Shown here: in pieces, positions 44,006 to 55,889 of the stretch
Layout: each line of letters begins with the position of its first letter
How positions within the stretch are numbered: the stretch's first letter is position 1
The notes under the pieces: model-generated
Databases searched by the model: none
Seen by the model: the letters and a program-made list of their open reading frames with translations, nothing else
What the model was told of the DNA's origin: nothing
Assembly: GCA_048499805.1 (NCBI GenBank)
Contig: JASNZF010000008.1
Span: 51,288 to 115,287, forward strand
Direction: 5' to 3'
DNA length: 64,000 nucleotides
Origin: JAWXBA01 sp048499805
Lineage (GTDB): Bacteria; Gemmatimonadota; Gemmatimonadetes; Gemmatimonadales; GWC2-71-9
Made by a program: the position numbers and the translations under genes

Positions 44006-44878
44006 TCAGGCGAGGGCCTTTCGCACCAGCTCCACCACGTCCACCGGCCGCTCCATGACCGCGATGCCGGCGGCCTTGAAGGCCGCGATCTTTTCCTCCG
44101 CGGTCCCGCTCGACCCGGAAATGATCGCCCCGGCGTGTCCCATTCGCCGGCCCGGCGGTGCGGTCCGCCCGGCGATGAACCCGACGACCGGCTTGCGCAC
44201 GTGCTCCCGCACGAAGTCGGCTGCTTGCTGCTCGTCGGTGCCACCGATCTCGCCCATCATCACGATGGCGTCGGTGTCGGGATCGTCCTGGAACGCCTGC
44301 AGGCAGTCGATGAAGTTGGTCCCGATCACCGGGTCGCCGCCGATCCCGACGCAGGTGGACTGCCCGATCCCGTTCCGGGTCAGGTGGTTCACCACCTCGT
44401 AGGTCAGGGTGCCCGAGCGGGAGACCAGCCCGACCCGTCCCGGGGCGCAGATGGAGCCGGGAATGATCCCCACCTTGGCCGCGCCAGGCGAGATCGCCCC
44501 GGGGCAGTTCGGGCCGATCAGCCGGGCGCCGTGATCGCGCACGAACGGCATGACCCGGGTCATGTCCATCACCGGTACCCCCTCGGTGATGCAGACGACC
44601 AGCGCGATCCCGGCATCCACCGCCTCATAGATCGCCCCGGCCGCACCCGCGGGGGGCACATAGATGACGGAGGTGTTGGCCCCGGTCTCGCGGACCGCCT
44701 CGGCCACGGTGTTGAACACCGGCACGCTGCCCTCGAACTGCTGCCCGCCCTTGCCGGGGGTCACCCCCGCGACGACCCGGGTGCCGTACTCGATCATCTG
44801 CCGGCTGTGGAACGAGCCGTCGCGCCCGGTGATCCCCTGCACCACCAGCCGGGTGTCATTGCCGATGAAGATGCTCAC
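44006..44878 (-). CDS. sucD: Succinyl-CoA synthetase alpha subunit
   Basis: SucD is the CoA-binding and phosphohistidine subunit of the TCA-cycle enzyme. The 290-residue protein has the CoA-binding segment VVQGITGRDGSFHSRQM and the active-site histidine near GRRMGHAGAIISG. The GTG at 44878 overlaps sucC as GTGA. Confidence 0.97.
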   Translation of the reverse strand: MSIFIGNDTRLVVQGITGRDGSFHSRQMIEYGTRVVAGVTPGKGGQQFEGSVPVFNTVAEAVRETGANTSVIYVPPAGAAGAIYEAVDAGIALVVCITEGVPVMDMTRVMPFVRDHGARLIGPNCPGAISPGAAKVGIIPGSICAPGRVGLVSRSGTLTYEVVNHLTRNGIGQSTCVGIGGDPVIGTNFIDCLQAFQDDPDTDAIVMMGEIGGTDEQQAADFVREHVRKPVVGFIAGRTAPPGRRMGHAGAIISGSSGTAEEKIAAFKAAGIAVMERPVDVVELVRKALA

Positions 44879-46014
44879 GCCGCCTCCCCCACCAGTGCCA
44901 CCACCCGTGACACCGCCGTGTCCATGTCATTGAGGGCGGTCATGCCGATCCCCTCGAGGATCGCGATCGCCTCCGTCTCGTTGGTGCCCGTCAGCCGGAC
45001 CACGATCGGGACGGTGACGGGGAACTGCTCCAGGGCCGCCTTGATCCCGTTGGCGACATCGTCGGTGCGAGTGATCCCCCCGAAGATGTTGAACAGGATC
45101 GCCTTGACGCTGGGATCCGCGGTGATGATCCGCAGGGCATTGACGACCTTCTCGGGGTTGGAACTGCCGCCGATGTCGAGGAAGTTGGCCGGCTCGCCCC
45201 CGTAGTACTTGACCAGGTCCATGGTGGCCATGGCCAGCCCCGCCCCGTTCACCACGCAGCCGACGTTGCCGTCAAGCTTGATGAAGGTCAGGTCGGCCTT
45301 CCGGGCAAGAACCTCGCTGGGCTCCTCGGCGCTCTCGTCGCGCATCGCAGCCAGGTCCGGGTGCCGGTAGAGGGCATTGTCGTCGAGCGAGACCTTGGCG
45401 TCGAGGGCCAGCACCCGCCCCTCGGGGGTCGTGACCAGCGGGTTGATCTCGGCCAGGGTCGCATCGTTGTCGATCGCCACCCGGTAGAGCCGCCCCATGA
45501 TATCCGCGGCCGCCCGGGCCAGCTTGATGTCGGGATACAGGAAGAGTCCCAGTTCCAAGGCCTGGTGCGGCAGGAGCCCGTAGCGCGGGTCGACCGGAAG
45601 GCGCTTGATCTTCTCGGGAGTCTTCGCGGCGACCTCCTCGATGTCGATGCCACCGGCGGGACTCACCATGAAAACCGGGCGCTGGGTCTCGCGATCGAGG
45701 ATGATCCCGACGTACGCCTCAGAGGCAATCTCGGCCGCCGGCACGACCAGCACCTTGTGCACCGTCAGCCCCTTGATCTCCATCCCCAGGATCCGCTCGG
45801 CGGCCTCCCGGGCCTCGGCCGGCGTCGACACCACCTTGACGCCCCCGGCCTTGCCCCGCCCGCCGGCGTGCACCTGCGCCTTGACCACGATCCGGGTCCC
45901 AAGCCGCTGGGCGATCGCCTCGGCTTCGGCCGGGGTCGTGGCGACGTCGCCATCGAACTGTGGCACCCCCGCCGCCTTCAACAGGCCGCGGGCCTGGTAC
46001 TCATGGAGATTCAC
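44875..46014 (-). CDS. sucC: Succinyl-CoA synthetase beta subunit
   Basis: SucC is the nucleotide-binding subunit. The 379-residue protein has an ATP-grasp domain starting VNLHEYQARGLLKAAGVP, then VVKAQVHAGGRGKAGGVK and ILFNIFGGITRTD. The GTG at 46014 is chosen because AGGTGG lies just upstream; a GTG at 46020 is also in frame. A promoter-like element lies 60-90 nt upstream. Confidence 0.96.
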   Translation of the reverse strand: MNLHEYQARGLLKAAGVPQFDGDVATTPAEAEAIAQRLGTRIVVKAQVHAGGRGKAGGVKVVSTPAEAREAAERILGMEIKGLTVHKVLVVPAAEIASEAYVGIILDRETQRPVFMVSPAGGIDIEEVAAKTPEKIKRLPVDPRYGLLPHQALELGLFLYPDIKLARAAADIMGRLYRVAIDNDATLAEINPLVTTPEGRVLALDAKVSLDDNALYRHPDLAAMRDESAEEPSEVLARKADLTFIKLDGNVGCVVNGAGLAMATMDLVKYYGGEPANFLDIGGSSNPEKVVNALRIITADPSVKAILFNIFGGITRTDDVANGIKAALEQFPVTVPIVVRLTGTNETEAIAILEGIGMTALNDMDTAVSRVVALVGEAA

Positions 46015-46079
46015 GTCCACCTCGTCCGGGAGTTGGGGCCAGGTCGCCGGCAAGTGCTGTCGTGACCGTCAAGCCCCTG

Positions 46080-46108
46080 AAGATAGTCAAGCGGCTAACC
46101 GGTGACAA
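46080..46108 (-). promoter_or_regulatory. Candidate promoter for sucCD(-ndk)
   Basis: TTGTCA (46108-46103) and TATCTT (46085-46080) are spaced by 17 nt on the - strand. Start of transcription would be near 46073, giving a leader of about 60 nt. Confidence 0.6.
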
Positions 46109-46113
46109 TTCCA

Positions 46114-48489
46114 TCACTTAGCGGGACCGGGCGGGTAGTCGAGGATCGCCCGCAACGCCTCGAACGCCCGCCCGAAGGCGGCCAGGTCCCCCCGGCGGAA
46201 GGCCGAATCGGCCTTGAGCAGCCATTCCCGCGCCTCGCGCAACTGGCCCAGAGCCCCGACGCTGACCGGCAAGGCGGCAAGTTCCCCGCGCAGGTTCCGC
46301 CACGCGGCATCGGTGCGGGCACCGGTCCCCAGCCGCGCCCCAAGGGCCAGGTTCACCAGCGCCACGGTGGCCCGGCCGGTGCTGTCGACTGCGTGGCCGA
46401 CCTGATAGCCGACCAGCCCGGCGTCGGTGGGCACCAGGTGCACCCGCCCCACCACGAGACGTGCACCGCCGGCCCGGATCGAGTCCGCCATCTGCATCAC
46501 ATACGGCAACCGCTGCCAACGTTCCGCCAGGAGGCCAGGTCGACTCGTGCTGGATTCGGCGGGAAAGCGGTAGAGCCGGAGGTGGTCCGCACCCTCGCGA
46601 TGTTCCGCTTCGAGCAGCGCCGCCACCTCCTGGCCGTTTGTCGGCAGGAAGGCCGCCTGGCGCACCGGCCCGGGGAGCGAGTCCGGACGGTCCGAGGTGT
46701 CAAGCGTGCCGATCTCCCAGTGGGGGCGCTGCAGCACCCGGGCCTGTACGGCGAACAGCTCGCCTGGATAGTGCAGGTCGTCAGCGAGATCGACGGGCAC
46801 CGCGGTGGCAGGCTCCACCAGTCCTCGGGCAATCGTCATCCAGGCGGTGGTGAGTGGGTCGGCCCTGCCCCGCGCGAAGAGCCGCACCTCGCCCGTGCCA
46901 GCTGCGACGACCCCCGTAAATGCCGCCCGGAGGTAGGAGACCGAACGCCCCCGCCACGCCACCGGGGCCACCCCCGGGAACCCACCCGCGTGCAGGTACC
47001 CCTCCGCCACCCAGACCAGGGCACCGTCGACCAGGCGCGGGCGGGGCGCCCCCCACTCGACGAAGGGGGCCAGCCCCCGCAGGCGCTCGCCCGGGTCGAG
47101 GCGCCAGTGCACCACCTCGGAGTCCGGAAGCGAGAGAAGGTTGTGCTGCAGTGCCCAGGTGAGTGCCATCCGGCGCACCAGCCCGCCGGCACGCACCCCG
47201 GTGGATGACGGCCGGACCACCACACCGACCGCGCCGGGGACGGCGATGGCTCCGGGCAGTTCCAGCCGCGCCCCGAGCCCGGGCAGCGGCTCGGTGGCTC
47301 CACCGCGATAGCTGAGCGGCCCCCCGGCGGCGGTGACCAGTCCATCGGCGACCTCGAACGCCCGCGCCCCGGTGCCGGACTCCGCGGCGGCGATGAGGAG
47401 CAGGGCCGATCCCGTGGGCGTCGCGGCAGGTGCCGCCAACCGGTCGGCGCCCAGCCACGCCCCGGTTCCGGGTACCAACACTTCCGCTCCCCAGAGCTGG
47501 GGGGTGAGGTCCTCCAGTGCTCCCGTTCCCGCGCTGGAGCGCTCGACCAGCTCGGGGAGGTCGAACGCCTCGCGTTCCAGCGCCTGGACGGCCGAACCCG
47601 GTTGACCCGAATCGCCGGCCACTCCCGCCGCCGGTGCCAGCAGTCGCACCGCAATGGCGAAGAGCGCGAAGGAAGCCCATCCGCCAATCGGGAGCATCAT
47701 CCGGCCCCGGATCCCCCAGGCGAGGGTGAGGAGGGCCACCGCCAGGGCAAAGCCGGCCATGACCCGCGCCAGCGATCCGAGCAGGAGCAGGTGGGCCGCC
47801 CCCATCGAGGGGCGGAGACCGGCCGCGAGCTGGAGGGGCTCGAGCAGGTACCCGGCGCCCAGCACCAGGGCGAGGGCGGCGCCGAGGCCTCCAAGGTGGA
47901 GGCGGATCGCGGGGTCAAGTGCGAAATCGCGGGCGGTGAAGCGCAGGGCGCCGGCCACGGCGTAGAGCATGGTGGTGGCCACGCATCCCAGGACCACCAG
48001 GGCCAGCACGAACTCCTGGACGATCTGGAGCACCGGCAGGGTGGCGAGGTAGAACCCGATGTCCCGCCCGAACTGCGCATCGAGCAGCCCGAAGCGGGGC
48101 GCCTCGAGCGCCAGCGCCAGCTCCGGCGCCCAGGACCCGGAGCCGGCGCCGGTCAGGATCCCCAGCAGGACCGCGACGCCCAACGCCCAGTGCCGGAGAG
48201 CTCGCGGGGCGACCGTGGGACTCGAGACCTGCTGCATGGATCCGGCACGTCTCCCGAGCCGGGCGGCCAGCAGGAGCCCGGCCGCGAACCAGGCCACGCT
48301 GATCGCCATGGCGCCCGCCTCGAGGCTGAGGCGGAGGATTGCCCACCGCAGCGCGAAGACCGCCCCGGCCGGACTGGCGGCCCCGGCCCACCACGTCTCC
48401 GTGAGGAACCCTACGGTCCACCTGCCGACAAACAGCAGGACGGTGACGCACGCCAGGGCGACCAGGGCGCGGCGGCCTCCCGTCGTCAT
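46114..48489 (-). CDS. UPF0182 family membrane protein
   Basis: The 791-residue protein has about seven N-terminal transmembrane helices and a large exported C-terminal domain. The family signature is readable in FGRDIGFYLATLPVLQ and, further on, in LADDLHYPGELFAVQARVL. UPF0182 proteins are common in Actinobacteria and Cyanobacteria and have no established function. It is somewhat shorter and more divergent than typical members. It is followed by the sucCD promoter and preceded by the phosphohexomutase gene at 4 nt. Confidence 0.78.
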   Translation of the reverse strand: MTTGGRRALVALACVTVLLFVGRWTVGFLTETWWAGAASPAGAVFALRWAILRLSLEAGAMAISVAWFAAGLLLAARLGRRAGSMQQVSSPTVAPRALRHWALGVAVLLGILTGAGSGSWAPELALALEAPRFGLLDAQFGRDIGFYLATLPVLQIVQEFVLALVVLGCVATTMLYAVAGALRFTARDFALDPAIRLHLGGLGAALALVLGAGYLLEPLQLAAGLRPSMGAAHLLLLGSLARVMAGFALAVALLTLAWGIRGRMMLPIGGWASFALFAIAVRLLAPAAGVAGDSGQPGSAVQALEREAFDLPELVERSSAGTGALEDLTPQLWGAEVLVPGTGAWLGADRLAAPAATPTGSALLLIAAAESGTGARAFEVADGLVTAAGGPLSYRGGATEPLPGLGARLELPGAIAVPGAVGVVVRPSSTGVRAGGLVRRMALTWALQHNLLSLPDSEVVHWRLDPGERLRGLAPFVEWGAPRPRLVDGALVWVAEGYLHAGGFPGVAPVAWRGRSVSYLRAAFTGVVAAGTGEVRLFARGRADPLTTAWMTIARGLVEPATAVPVDLADDLHYPGELFAVQARVLQRPHWEIGTLDTSDRPDSLPGPVRQAAFLPTNGQEVAALLEAEHREGADHLRLYRFPAESSTSRPGLLAERWQRLPYVMQMADSIRAGGARLVVGRVHLVPTDAGLVGYQVGHAVDSTGRATVALVNLALGARLGTGARTDAAWRNLRGELAALPVSVGALGQLREAREWLLKADSAFRRGDLAAFGRAFEALRAILDYPPGPAK

Positions 48490-48493
48490 GCGG

Positions 48494-49864
48494 TCAGCGG
48501 GTCACGCCCTGCCCGGCCAGCCACGCAAACACCTCCGCCTGGTAGGCCTCCAGGGCCTCCGGGCTGGTCGCCTCGAACCGGAGGACCAGCACCGGCTGGG
48601 TGTTCGAGGACCGGAGCAGTCCCCAGCCATGGGGAAAGGCGATCCGGACCCCATCGATGGTGTTGACCGGGTAGCGCCCGGTGAAGTGCGCGGTGGCGCG
48701 TTCGACGATGTCGAATTTGACGTCGTCGGGGCAGTCCACCCGCATTTCCGGGGTGGCGAAGGTCTCGGGCAGGTCGGCCAGCAGTCGGGCCATGCCGTGG
48801 GGGCCGGCGGCGACGATCTCCAGGAGCCGCGCGGCGGCGAAGAGGGCATCGTCGAACCCGAACCAGTCGCCGCCGAAGAAGATGTGCCCGCTCATCTCCC
48901 CGGCGAGGGGCGCGCCAAGCTCCTTCATGCGGGCCTTGATCAGCGAGTGCCCGGTCTTCCACATCTCGGGGACGGCGCCCGCGGCCCGCAGGGCCTGCGG
49001 AAGGAGTTCGGAGCACTTCACGTCGAAGATGACGGAGGTCCCGGCCCCGAACCGACGGACCGCGTCGCGGCCGAAGATCACCAGCAGCTGGTCGCCGAAG
49101 ATGGCCCGCGAGGCCTCGTCCACGGCACCGATCCGGTCCCCGTCGCCGTCGAACGCGATGCCGAGCTCGGCACCGGTGCGCCGGACCTCACGCTGCAGGT
49201 CGGCGAGGTTCTCGAGGACGGTGGGATCCGGGTGGTGGTTCGGGAAGGTGCCGTCGGACTCGCAGAAGATCGGCACCACCTCGGCGCCCAGCGCCTCCAG
49301 GGTGCTGACCGCGATGAGGCTGGCCACGCCATTGCCGCAATCGACGACCACCCGGACCGGCCGGGCGAGCCGGTGGCGACTGACGATCGCCTCGCGGTAG
49401 GCACCCAGCACCGAGGCGTCAGCCCGCTGGGCGCCCTCGCCGGAGCGCCACTGCTCGGCGGTGATCATGCCCCAGAGGTCGAGGATGGTGTCGCCGTGCA
49501 CGGCCTCGCCGGCCAGCACCATCTTGAAGCCGTTGAACTCCGGCGGGTTGTGGGAACCGGTGACCTGGAGGCCGCCATCGGTGGCGAGGTGATGGACGGC
49601 AAAATAGAGGGCCGGGGTGGGCAGCTCACCGACATCCACGGCGGTGGCACCGGTGTCGGCAATCCCGGCGCGGACGGCATCGGCCAGGGCGGGACCGGAG
49701 GGCCGGTTGTCGCGGCCCACCGCGAGGACGGGGGCGCGCCCGATGCGCTGCCAGGCCAGGGTGCCGTAGGCGCGCCCGAGTGCCCGGGCAAACTCGGGGG
49801 TGAGTTCGTGGCCGACAATGCCGCGCACGTCATACTGCCGGAAAATCGACTTGGGGACCTTCAC
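48494..49864 (-). CDS. Phosphomannomutase/phosphoglucomutase
   Basis: The 456-residue alpha-D-phosphohexomutase interconverts hexose 1- and 6-phosphates to feed nucleotide-sugar synthesis. It has the phosphoserine loop TGSHNPPEFNG, the metal loop DGDGDR and the sugar-binding GEMSGH. It resembles AlgC/ManB. The GTG at 49864 has GGAGG at 5 nt. It would serve the glycosyltransferases encoded elsewhere in the window; the preferred sugar is not determined. Confidence 0.9.
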   Translation of the reverse strand: MKVPKSIFRQYDVRGIVGHELTPEFARALGRAYGTLAWQRIGRAPVLAVGRDNRPSGPALADAVRAGIADTGATAVDVGELPTPALYFAVHHLATDGGLQVTGSHNPPEFNGFKMVLAGEAVHGDTILDLWGMITAEQWRSGEGAQRADASVLGAYREAIVSRHRLARPVRVVVDCGNGVASLIAVSTLEALGAEVVPIFCESDGTFPNHHPDPTVLENLADLQREVRRTGAELGIAFDGDGDRIGAVDEASRAIFGDQLLVIFGRDAVRRFGAGTSVIFDVKCSELLPQALRAAGAVPEMWKTGHSLIKARMKELGAPLAGEMSGHIFFGGDWFGFDDALFAAARLLEIVAAGPHGMARLLADLPETFATPEMRVDCPDDVKFDIVERATAHFTGRYPVNTIDGVRIAFPHGWGLLRSSNTQPVLVLRFEATSPEALEAYQAEVFAWLAGQGVTR

Positions 49865-49886
49865 GAACCCTCCCGGCAGGAACCGT

Positions 49887-51398
49887 TCAGGGGCTGGCGG
49901 CTCCCGGGAGGGCCGCCGCGGCCGACCCGACCGTCTGGGCCGTGGTACCGGCCCAATCGAGGACGGGCGCGGGCCAGATCCCAAGGATCACGACCACGAT
50001 GGTCGCGATCGCGATCGTGGCGAGTGCGGCCCGGCCCGGCGCGGCCTCGGGCGGCAGCGCCCCGTCCGGTCCCGGCTTCATCCAGAGGGCCGACACCACC
50101 GGCAGGTAGTAGCCCGCGGACACCAGGGAGGTCAGCACCAGGATGACCGCCAGCAGCGACCCGCTCCGATCCACCAGGGCGGACAGGATCGACCACTTGC
50201 CCATGAAGCCGAAGGTGCCGGGGAACCCGAGCAGCGAGAGCATGGCGATGGTGAGCGCCAGGGCGATCCCCGGGTGGCGCTTGCCGAGGCCGGCCAGCGT
50301 TTCCAGGGTCACATCGCGCTCCCCGCCCCGGCCGATGATCCCGAGGATCCCGAAGGTGGCGATCGTGGTCAGGACGTACGCCCCGAGGTAGATCAGGACG
50401 GGCACGGGGCCGCTCTCGGGGCCGGCCCAGACCGCGGCCAGCAGGTACCCGGCGTGGGCCACGGAGCTGTAGGCCAGCATCCGCTTGATGGAGCGTTGCG
50501 CCAGGGCCACCAGGTTGCCGATGACCATGGTGAGCACGGCCAGGAAGGCCAGCGACTCCGACCAGGCCGAGAGGTGTCCCGGAAATGCCTCGTACAGGAC
50601 TCGGGCCAGGGCGAGGAACCCTGCCGCCTTGACGCCGGTGGCCATCAACGTGGTCACGGGGGTCGGCGCGCCGTCATAGACGTCGGGCGCCCACATGTGG
50701 AACGGCGCGGCGGCGACCTTGAAGCCGAGGCCGATCAAGAGGAGGGCCAGCCCCGCGAGCGCCATCAGCGACAGGGGGGCCCCGGCCAGCTGGCGCCCGA
50801 TGGCGGTGAAGTCGGTGGTCCCGGCCGCGCCATAGATCAGGGCGATGCCATAGAGCAGGAATGCCGAGGCGAAGGCGCCGATCAGGAAGTACTTGAGGGC
50901 GGCCTCGCTGGCGAACTGGCTGCGGCGGTCGAACCCGGCGAGGACGTAGAGGGCCACCGACATGACCTCGAGCCCCAGGAACAGGACGATGAGGTCGGAG
51001 GCGCCGGCCAGGAACATCATCCCGATCGCTGTGAACAGGAGCAGCGGGTAGTACTCGGGGGCGAGCATCTGCTCGCGCTCCATGTAGGCGAGCGAGAGCA
51101 GGATCACCGCCGCCGTCGAGAGCAGGATCAGCCCAAGCGAGGCGAAGCGGAAGCTGTCGAGGGCCACCATGCGGGCGCCCTCGAGCGGGGTGGCGCCGAT
51201 CCAGCAGAGTGCCAGCAGGCCGGCGCCGGCGGCGGCGACCCCGGCCAGGCTCACCAGCCCCACCAGCCGGCTGTCGGCGGCGGTCCTGTGGCGCCAGGCG
51301 GTGACAAGCAGCGCCACCAGGGAGGCGGCGGTGAGGATCAGCTCGGGAAGCAGCGCGAGCGCCATGCCCGCCGGGCGGGCCATGTCGATGGGGGTCAC
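49887..51398 (-). CDS. nuoN: NADH-quinone oxidoreductase subunit N
   Basis: The 503-residue antiporter-like membrane subunit of complex I has about 14 helices. Conserved segments include VMSVALYVLAG, KYFLIGAFASAFLLYG, FHMWAPDVYDGAPTPVTT and SIKRMLAYSSVAHAGYLL. It is the last nuo gene, and its GTG overlaps nuoM by GTGA. Proton pumping through the membrane arm is the family role. Confidence 0.95.
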   Translation of the reverse strand: MTPIDMARPAGMALALLPELILTAASLVALLVTAWRHRTAADSRLVGLVSLAGVAAAGAGLLALCWIGATPLEGARMVALDSFRFASLGLILLSTAAVILLSLAYMEREQMLAPEYYPLLLFTAIGMMFLAGASDLIVLFLGLEVMSVALYVLAGFDRRSQFASEAALKYFLIGAFASAFLLYGIALIYGAAGTTDFTAIGRQLAGAPLSLMALAGLALLLIGLGFKVAAAPFHMWAPDVYDGAPTPVTTLMATGVKAAGFLALARVLYEAFPGHLSAWSESLAFLAVLTMVIGNLVALAQRSIKRMLAYSSVAHAGYLLAAVWAGPESGPVPVLIYLGAYVLTTIATFGILGIIGRGGERDVTLETLAGLGKRHPGIALALTIAMLSLLGFPGTFGFMGKWSILSALVDRSGSLLAVILVLTSLVSAGYYLPVVSALWMKPGPDGALPPEAAPGRAALATIAIATIVVVILGIWPAPVLDWAGTTAQTVGSAAAALPGAASP

Positions 51399-52960
51399 TG
51401 CGGGCCTCGCGCCGTGGCGCGGATCGCCGCATCGCCGGCCGTCGGCTCCGCGATCCGCAGGTGTTCGATGTACTTCCGGGACGCCGGCTCCATCTTGTCG
51501 AGCACCGGCTTGGGATAGAGGCCGAGCCAGATCATGCCCAGCAGGAGGGGCAGCAGCACCACGATTTCCCGGGGATTGAGGTCCAGCAGCCGCTCGTTCT
51601 CCGGCTTGTCAAGCCTCTCGAACAGCATCCGCTGCAGGGCCCAGAGGAGGTACGCGGCGGCGAAGATCACCCCGGTGGTGGCGACGGCGGTGGCCCAGGG
51701 ATACCGGGCGAAGGTCCCCACCAGCACCAGGAACTCCCCGATGAACCCGTTGAGCCCCGGCAGGCCGATCGAGGCCAGCGCGGTGATCACGAAGGCGGCG
51801 CTGAAGAGGGGCATGACCCGCGCGATCCCGCCGAACGCCGAGATCTCGCGGGTGTGCCGCCGCTCGTAGAGCATGCCGATCAGGAAGAAGAGGGCGCCGG
51901 TCGAGAGGCCGTGCCCGATCATCACCATCAGCGCGCCCTGGACCCCCTGCACCGTCCCCGCCCAGAGGCCGAGGATCACGAAGCCAAGGTGGCTGACGGA
52001 GGAATAGGCCACGAGTTTCTTCACGTCCGGCTGGACCATCGCCACCAGCGCCCCGTAGAGGATGCCGATCACCCCGAGGCCGATCATCGTGTACGAGACC
52101 CCCCAGCTCATGGCGGCGTACGGAAAGATCGGGTTGGCGAACCGGATGAAGCCGTAGGTGCCCATCTTGAGCAGCACCGCCGCCAGCAGCACGGAGCCGG
52201 CGGTCGGCGCCTCGACGTGGGCGTCCGGCAGCCAGGTGTGGAACGGGAAGATCGGGACCTTGATGGCGAAGGCGAGCGCGAAGGCCATGAACGGCAGGAC
52301 GGCGACCGTCGAGATGGCGAGCGACTGGCCCTGCAGGTGCTCATAGGCGAACGACCAGACGCCGGTCTGGACCCGCACCCACCAGGCGGTGTAGATGATC
52401 GCCACCAGCATCAGCAGCGACCCGGCCATGGTGTAGAGGAAGAACTTGAAGGCCGCGTAGTGGCGGTTGGCGCCGCCCCAGATCCCGATCAGGAAGTACA
52501 TCGGGATCAGCATCACCTCCCAGAACACGTAGAACACGAACAGGTCGAGGGCCAGGAAGACCCCGATCACGCCGGTGGTCAGCGCCAGCAGCAGCGCGTA
52601 GTAGGCCTTCTCCTGCTTGGCGATGTAGGTCCAGCTGCTCAGCACGCAGAGCGGCAGGAGCAGGGTGGTGAGCAGCACCATGAACAGCGAGATGCCGTCA
52701 ATGCCGAGCCGGTAGTGGATCCCCCAGGCCGGGATCCAGGGCGTCGAGCTGACCATCTGCAGGGTGCCGGGGCCGGTGTCCACCGCCCACCAGAGGCCCA
52801 GCGAGAGCACGAACTCGATGGTGGTCACCACTAGGGCGATCCGCTTGGCGGTGGCGGCGGCGCCCAGCATGATCGGGATGATCCCGAGGAGCGGGATCAG
52901 GATCAGGGCGTGCAGGATCCACTGCCCGTAGCCGATGGAGTCGAGGAAGGCGGTCATCAT
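51395..52960 (-). CDS. nuoM: NADH-quinone oxidoreductase subunit M
   Basis: The 521-residue antiporter-like subunit has the pump residues in FYVFWEVMLIPMYFLIGIWG and FPFHTWLPDAHVEAPTAGSV. The ATG at 52960 is 3 nt from the nuoL stop; a second ATG follows at once. It belongs to the membrane arm. Confidence 0.96.
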   Translation of the reverse strand: MMTAFLDSIGYGQWILHALILIPLLGIIPIMLGAAATAKRIALVVTTIEFVLSLGLWWAVDTGPGTLQMVSSTPWIPAWGIHYRLGIDGISLFMVLLTTLLLPLCVLSSWTYIAKQEKAYYALLLALTTGVIGVFLALDLFVFYVFWEVMLIPMYFLIGIWGGANRHYAAFKFFLYTMAGSLLMLVAIIYTAWWVRVQTGVWSFAYEHLQGQSLAISTVAVLPFMAFALAFAIKVPIFPFHTWLPDAHVEAPTAGSVLLAAVLLKMGTYGFIRFANPIFPYAAMSWGVSYTMIGLGVIGILYGALVAMVQPDVKKLVAYSSVSHLGFVILGLWAGTVQGVQGALMVMIGHGLSTGALFFLIGMLYERRHTREISAFGGIARVMPLFSAAFVITALASIGLPGLNGFIGEFLVLVGTFARYPWATAVATTGVIFAAAYLLWALQRMLFERLDKPENERLLDLNPREIVVLLPLLLGMIWLGLYPKPVLDKMEPASRKYIEHLRIAEPTAGDAAIRATARGPQ

Positions 52961-52963
52961 CGG

Positions 52964-55029
<2,066 letters not shown>

Positions 55030-55030
<1 letters not shown>

Positions 55031-55326
55031 CAGCCGTGGAGCAGGTTGATGGACTTGAGGTCGACCGAGCGGGTGTGCCGGAAGATCGCCAGGATGATGG
55101 CCAGCCCGACCGCCGCCTCGGCGGCCGCCACGGTCATCACGAAGAACACCATGACCTGGCCGCCGTAGCCGTGCACCTGGCTCAGGGCCACGAACGAGAG
55201 GTTCACCGCGTTGAGCATCAGCTCTACGCACATGAACAGCACGATCACGTTGCGGCGCACCAGCACTCCCACCACCCCGATGGAGAAGAGCACCGCAGAG
55301 AGGACCAGCGAGGGACCGAGGGGCAT
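55030..55326 (-). CDS. nuoK: NADH-quinone oxidoreductase subunit K
   Basis: The 98-residue subunit has three helices and the conserved glutamates in FMCVELMLNAVNLSF and VAAAEAAVGLAI. The ATG at 55326 overlaps the nuoJ stop by 1 nt, so the longer frame is not used. Confidence 0.96.
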
Positions 55327-55889
55327 CAGATCTTCCGCTTGGCGAGGACGACCGCGCCAACCGCCGCGGCCAGCAGGAGCACCGACGTGATCTCGAACGG
55401 CACCAGGTAGGTGGTGAAGAGCGGTTCCGCGATCCCGCCCACGACCCCGCGCTCCGCAGCTCCTGCCACCGCCTGGGCCGCGCCCGGGAACGCTGCGGTC
55501 GGGTCCCCGAGGGGCGCCAGCCCCAGCGGGTCCGACTCGACGGCGATCCGGCCCGCGGAGTAGCGCGCCAGCGCCCCCAGCTCGAGCAGGAGCACCGCCC
55601 CGACCCCCAGGCCGACCAGGCGCATCGGTGGGGAGCGGAGGTCGCTCGGCCCCTGGCCAATGTTCAGCAGCATGATCACGAAGAGGAACAGCACCATGAT
55701 GGCGCCGGCGTAGACCAGCACCTGGATGGCGGCGATGAACTCCGCGCCATGCAGCAGGTAGATCCCCGCCAGGCCAAACATCGCGGCGACCAGCCACATC
55801 ACGCTGGCCACCGCGTTCCGGACGCTGATGCAGCCGATGGCCGAGACCACGGTGCACGCCGCCAGGATGTAGAAGACGGTCTCGGCCAT
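55326..55889 (-). CDS. nuoJ: NADH-quinone oxidoreductase subunit J
   Basis: The 187-residue subunit has five helices and the family segment FIAAIQVLVYAGAIMVLFLFVIML. The ATG at 55889 overlaps the nuoI stop. The loop between helices four and five is long. Confidence 0.95.
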   Translation of the reverse strand: MAETVFYILAACTVVSAIGCISVRNAVASVMWLVAAMFGLAGIYLLHGAEFIAAIQVLVYAGAIMVLFLFVIMLLNIGQGPSDLRSPPMRLVGLGVGAVLLLELGALARYSAGRIAVESDPLGLAPLGDPTAAFPGAAQAVAGAAERGVVGGIAEPLFTTYLVPFEITSVLLLAAAVGAVVLAKRKI

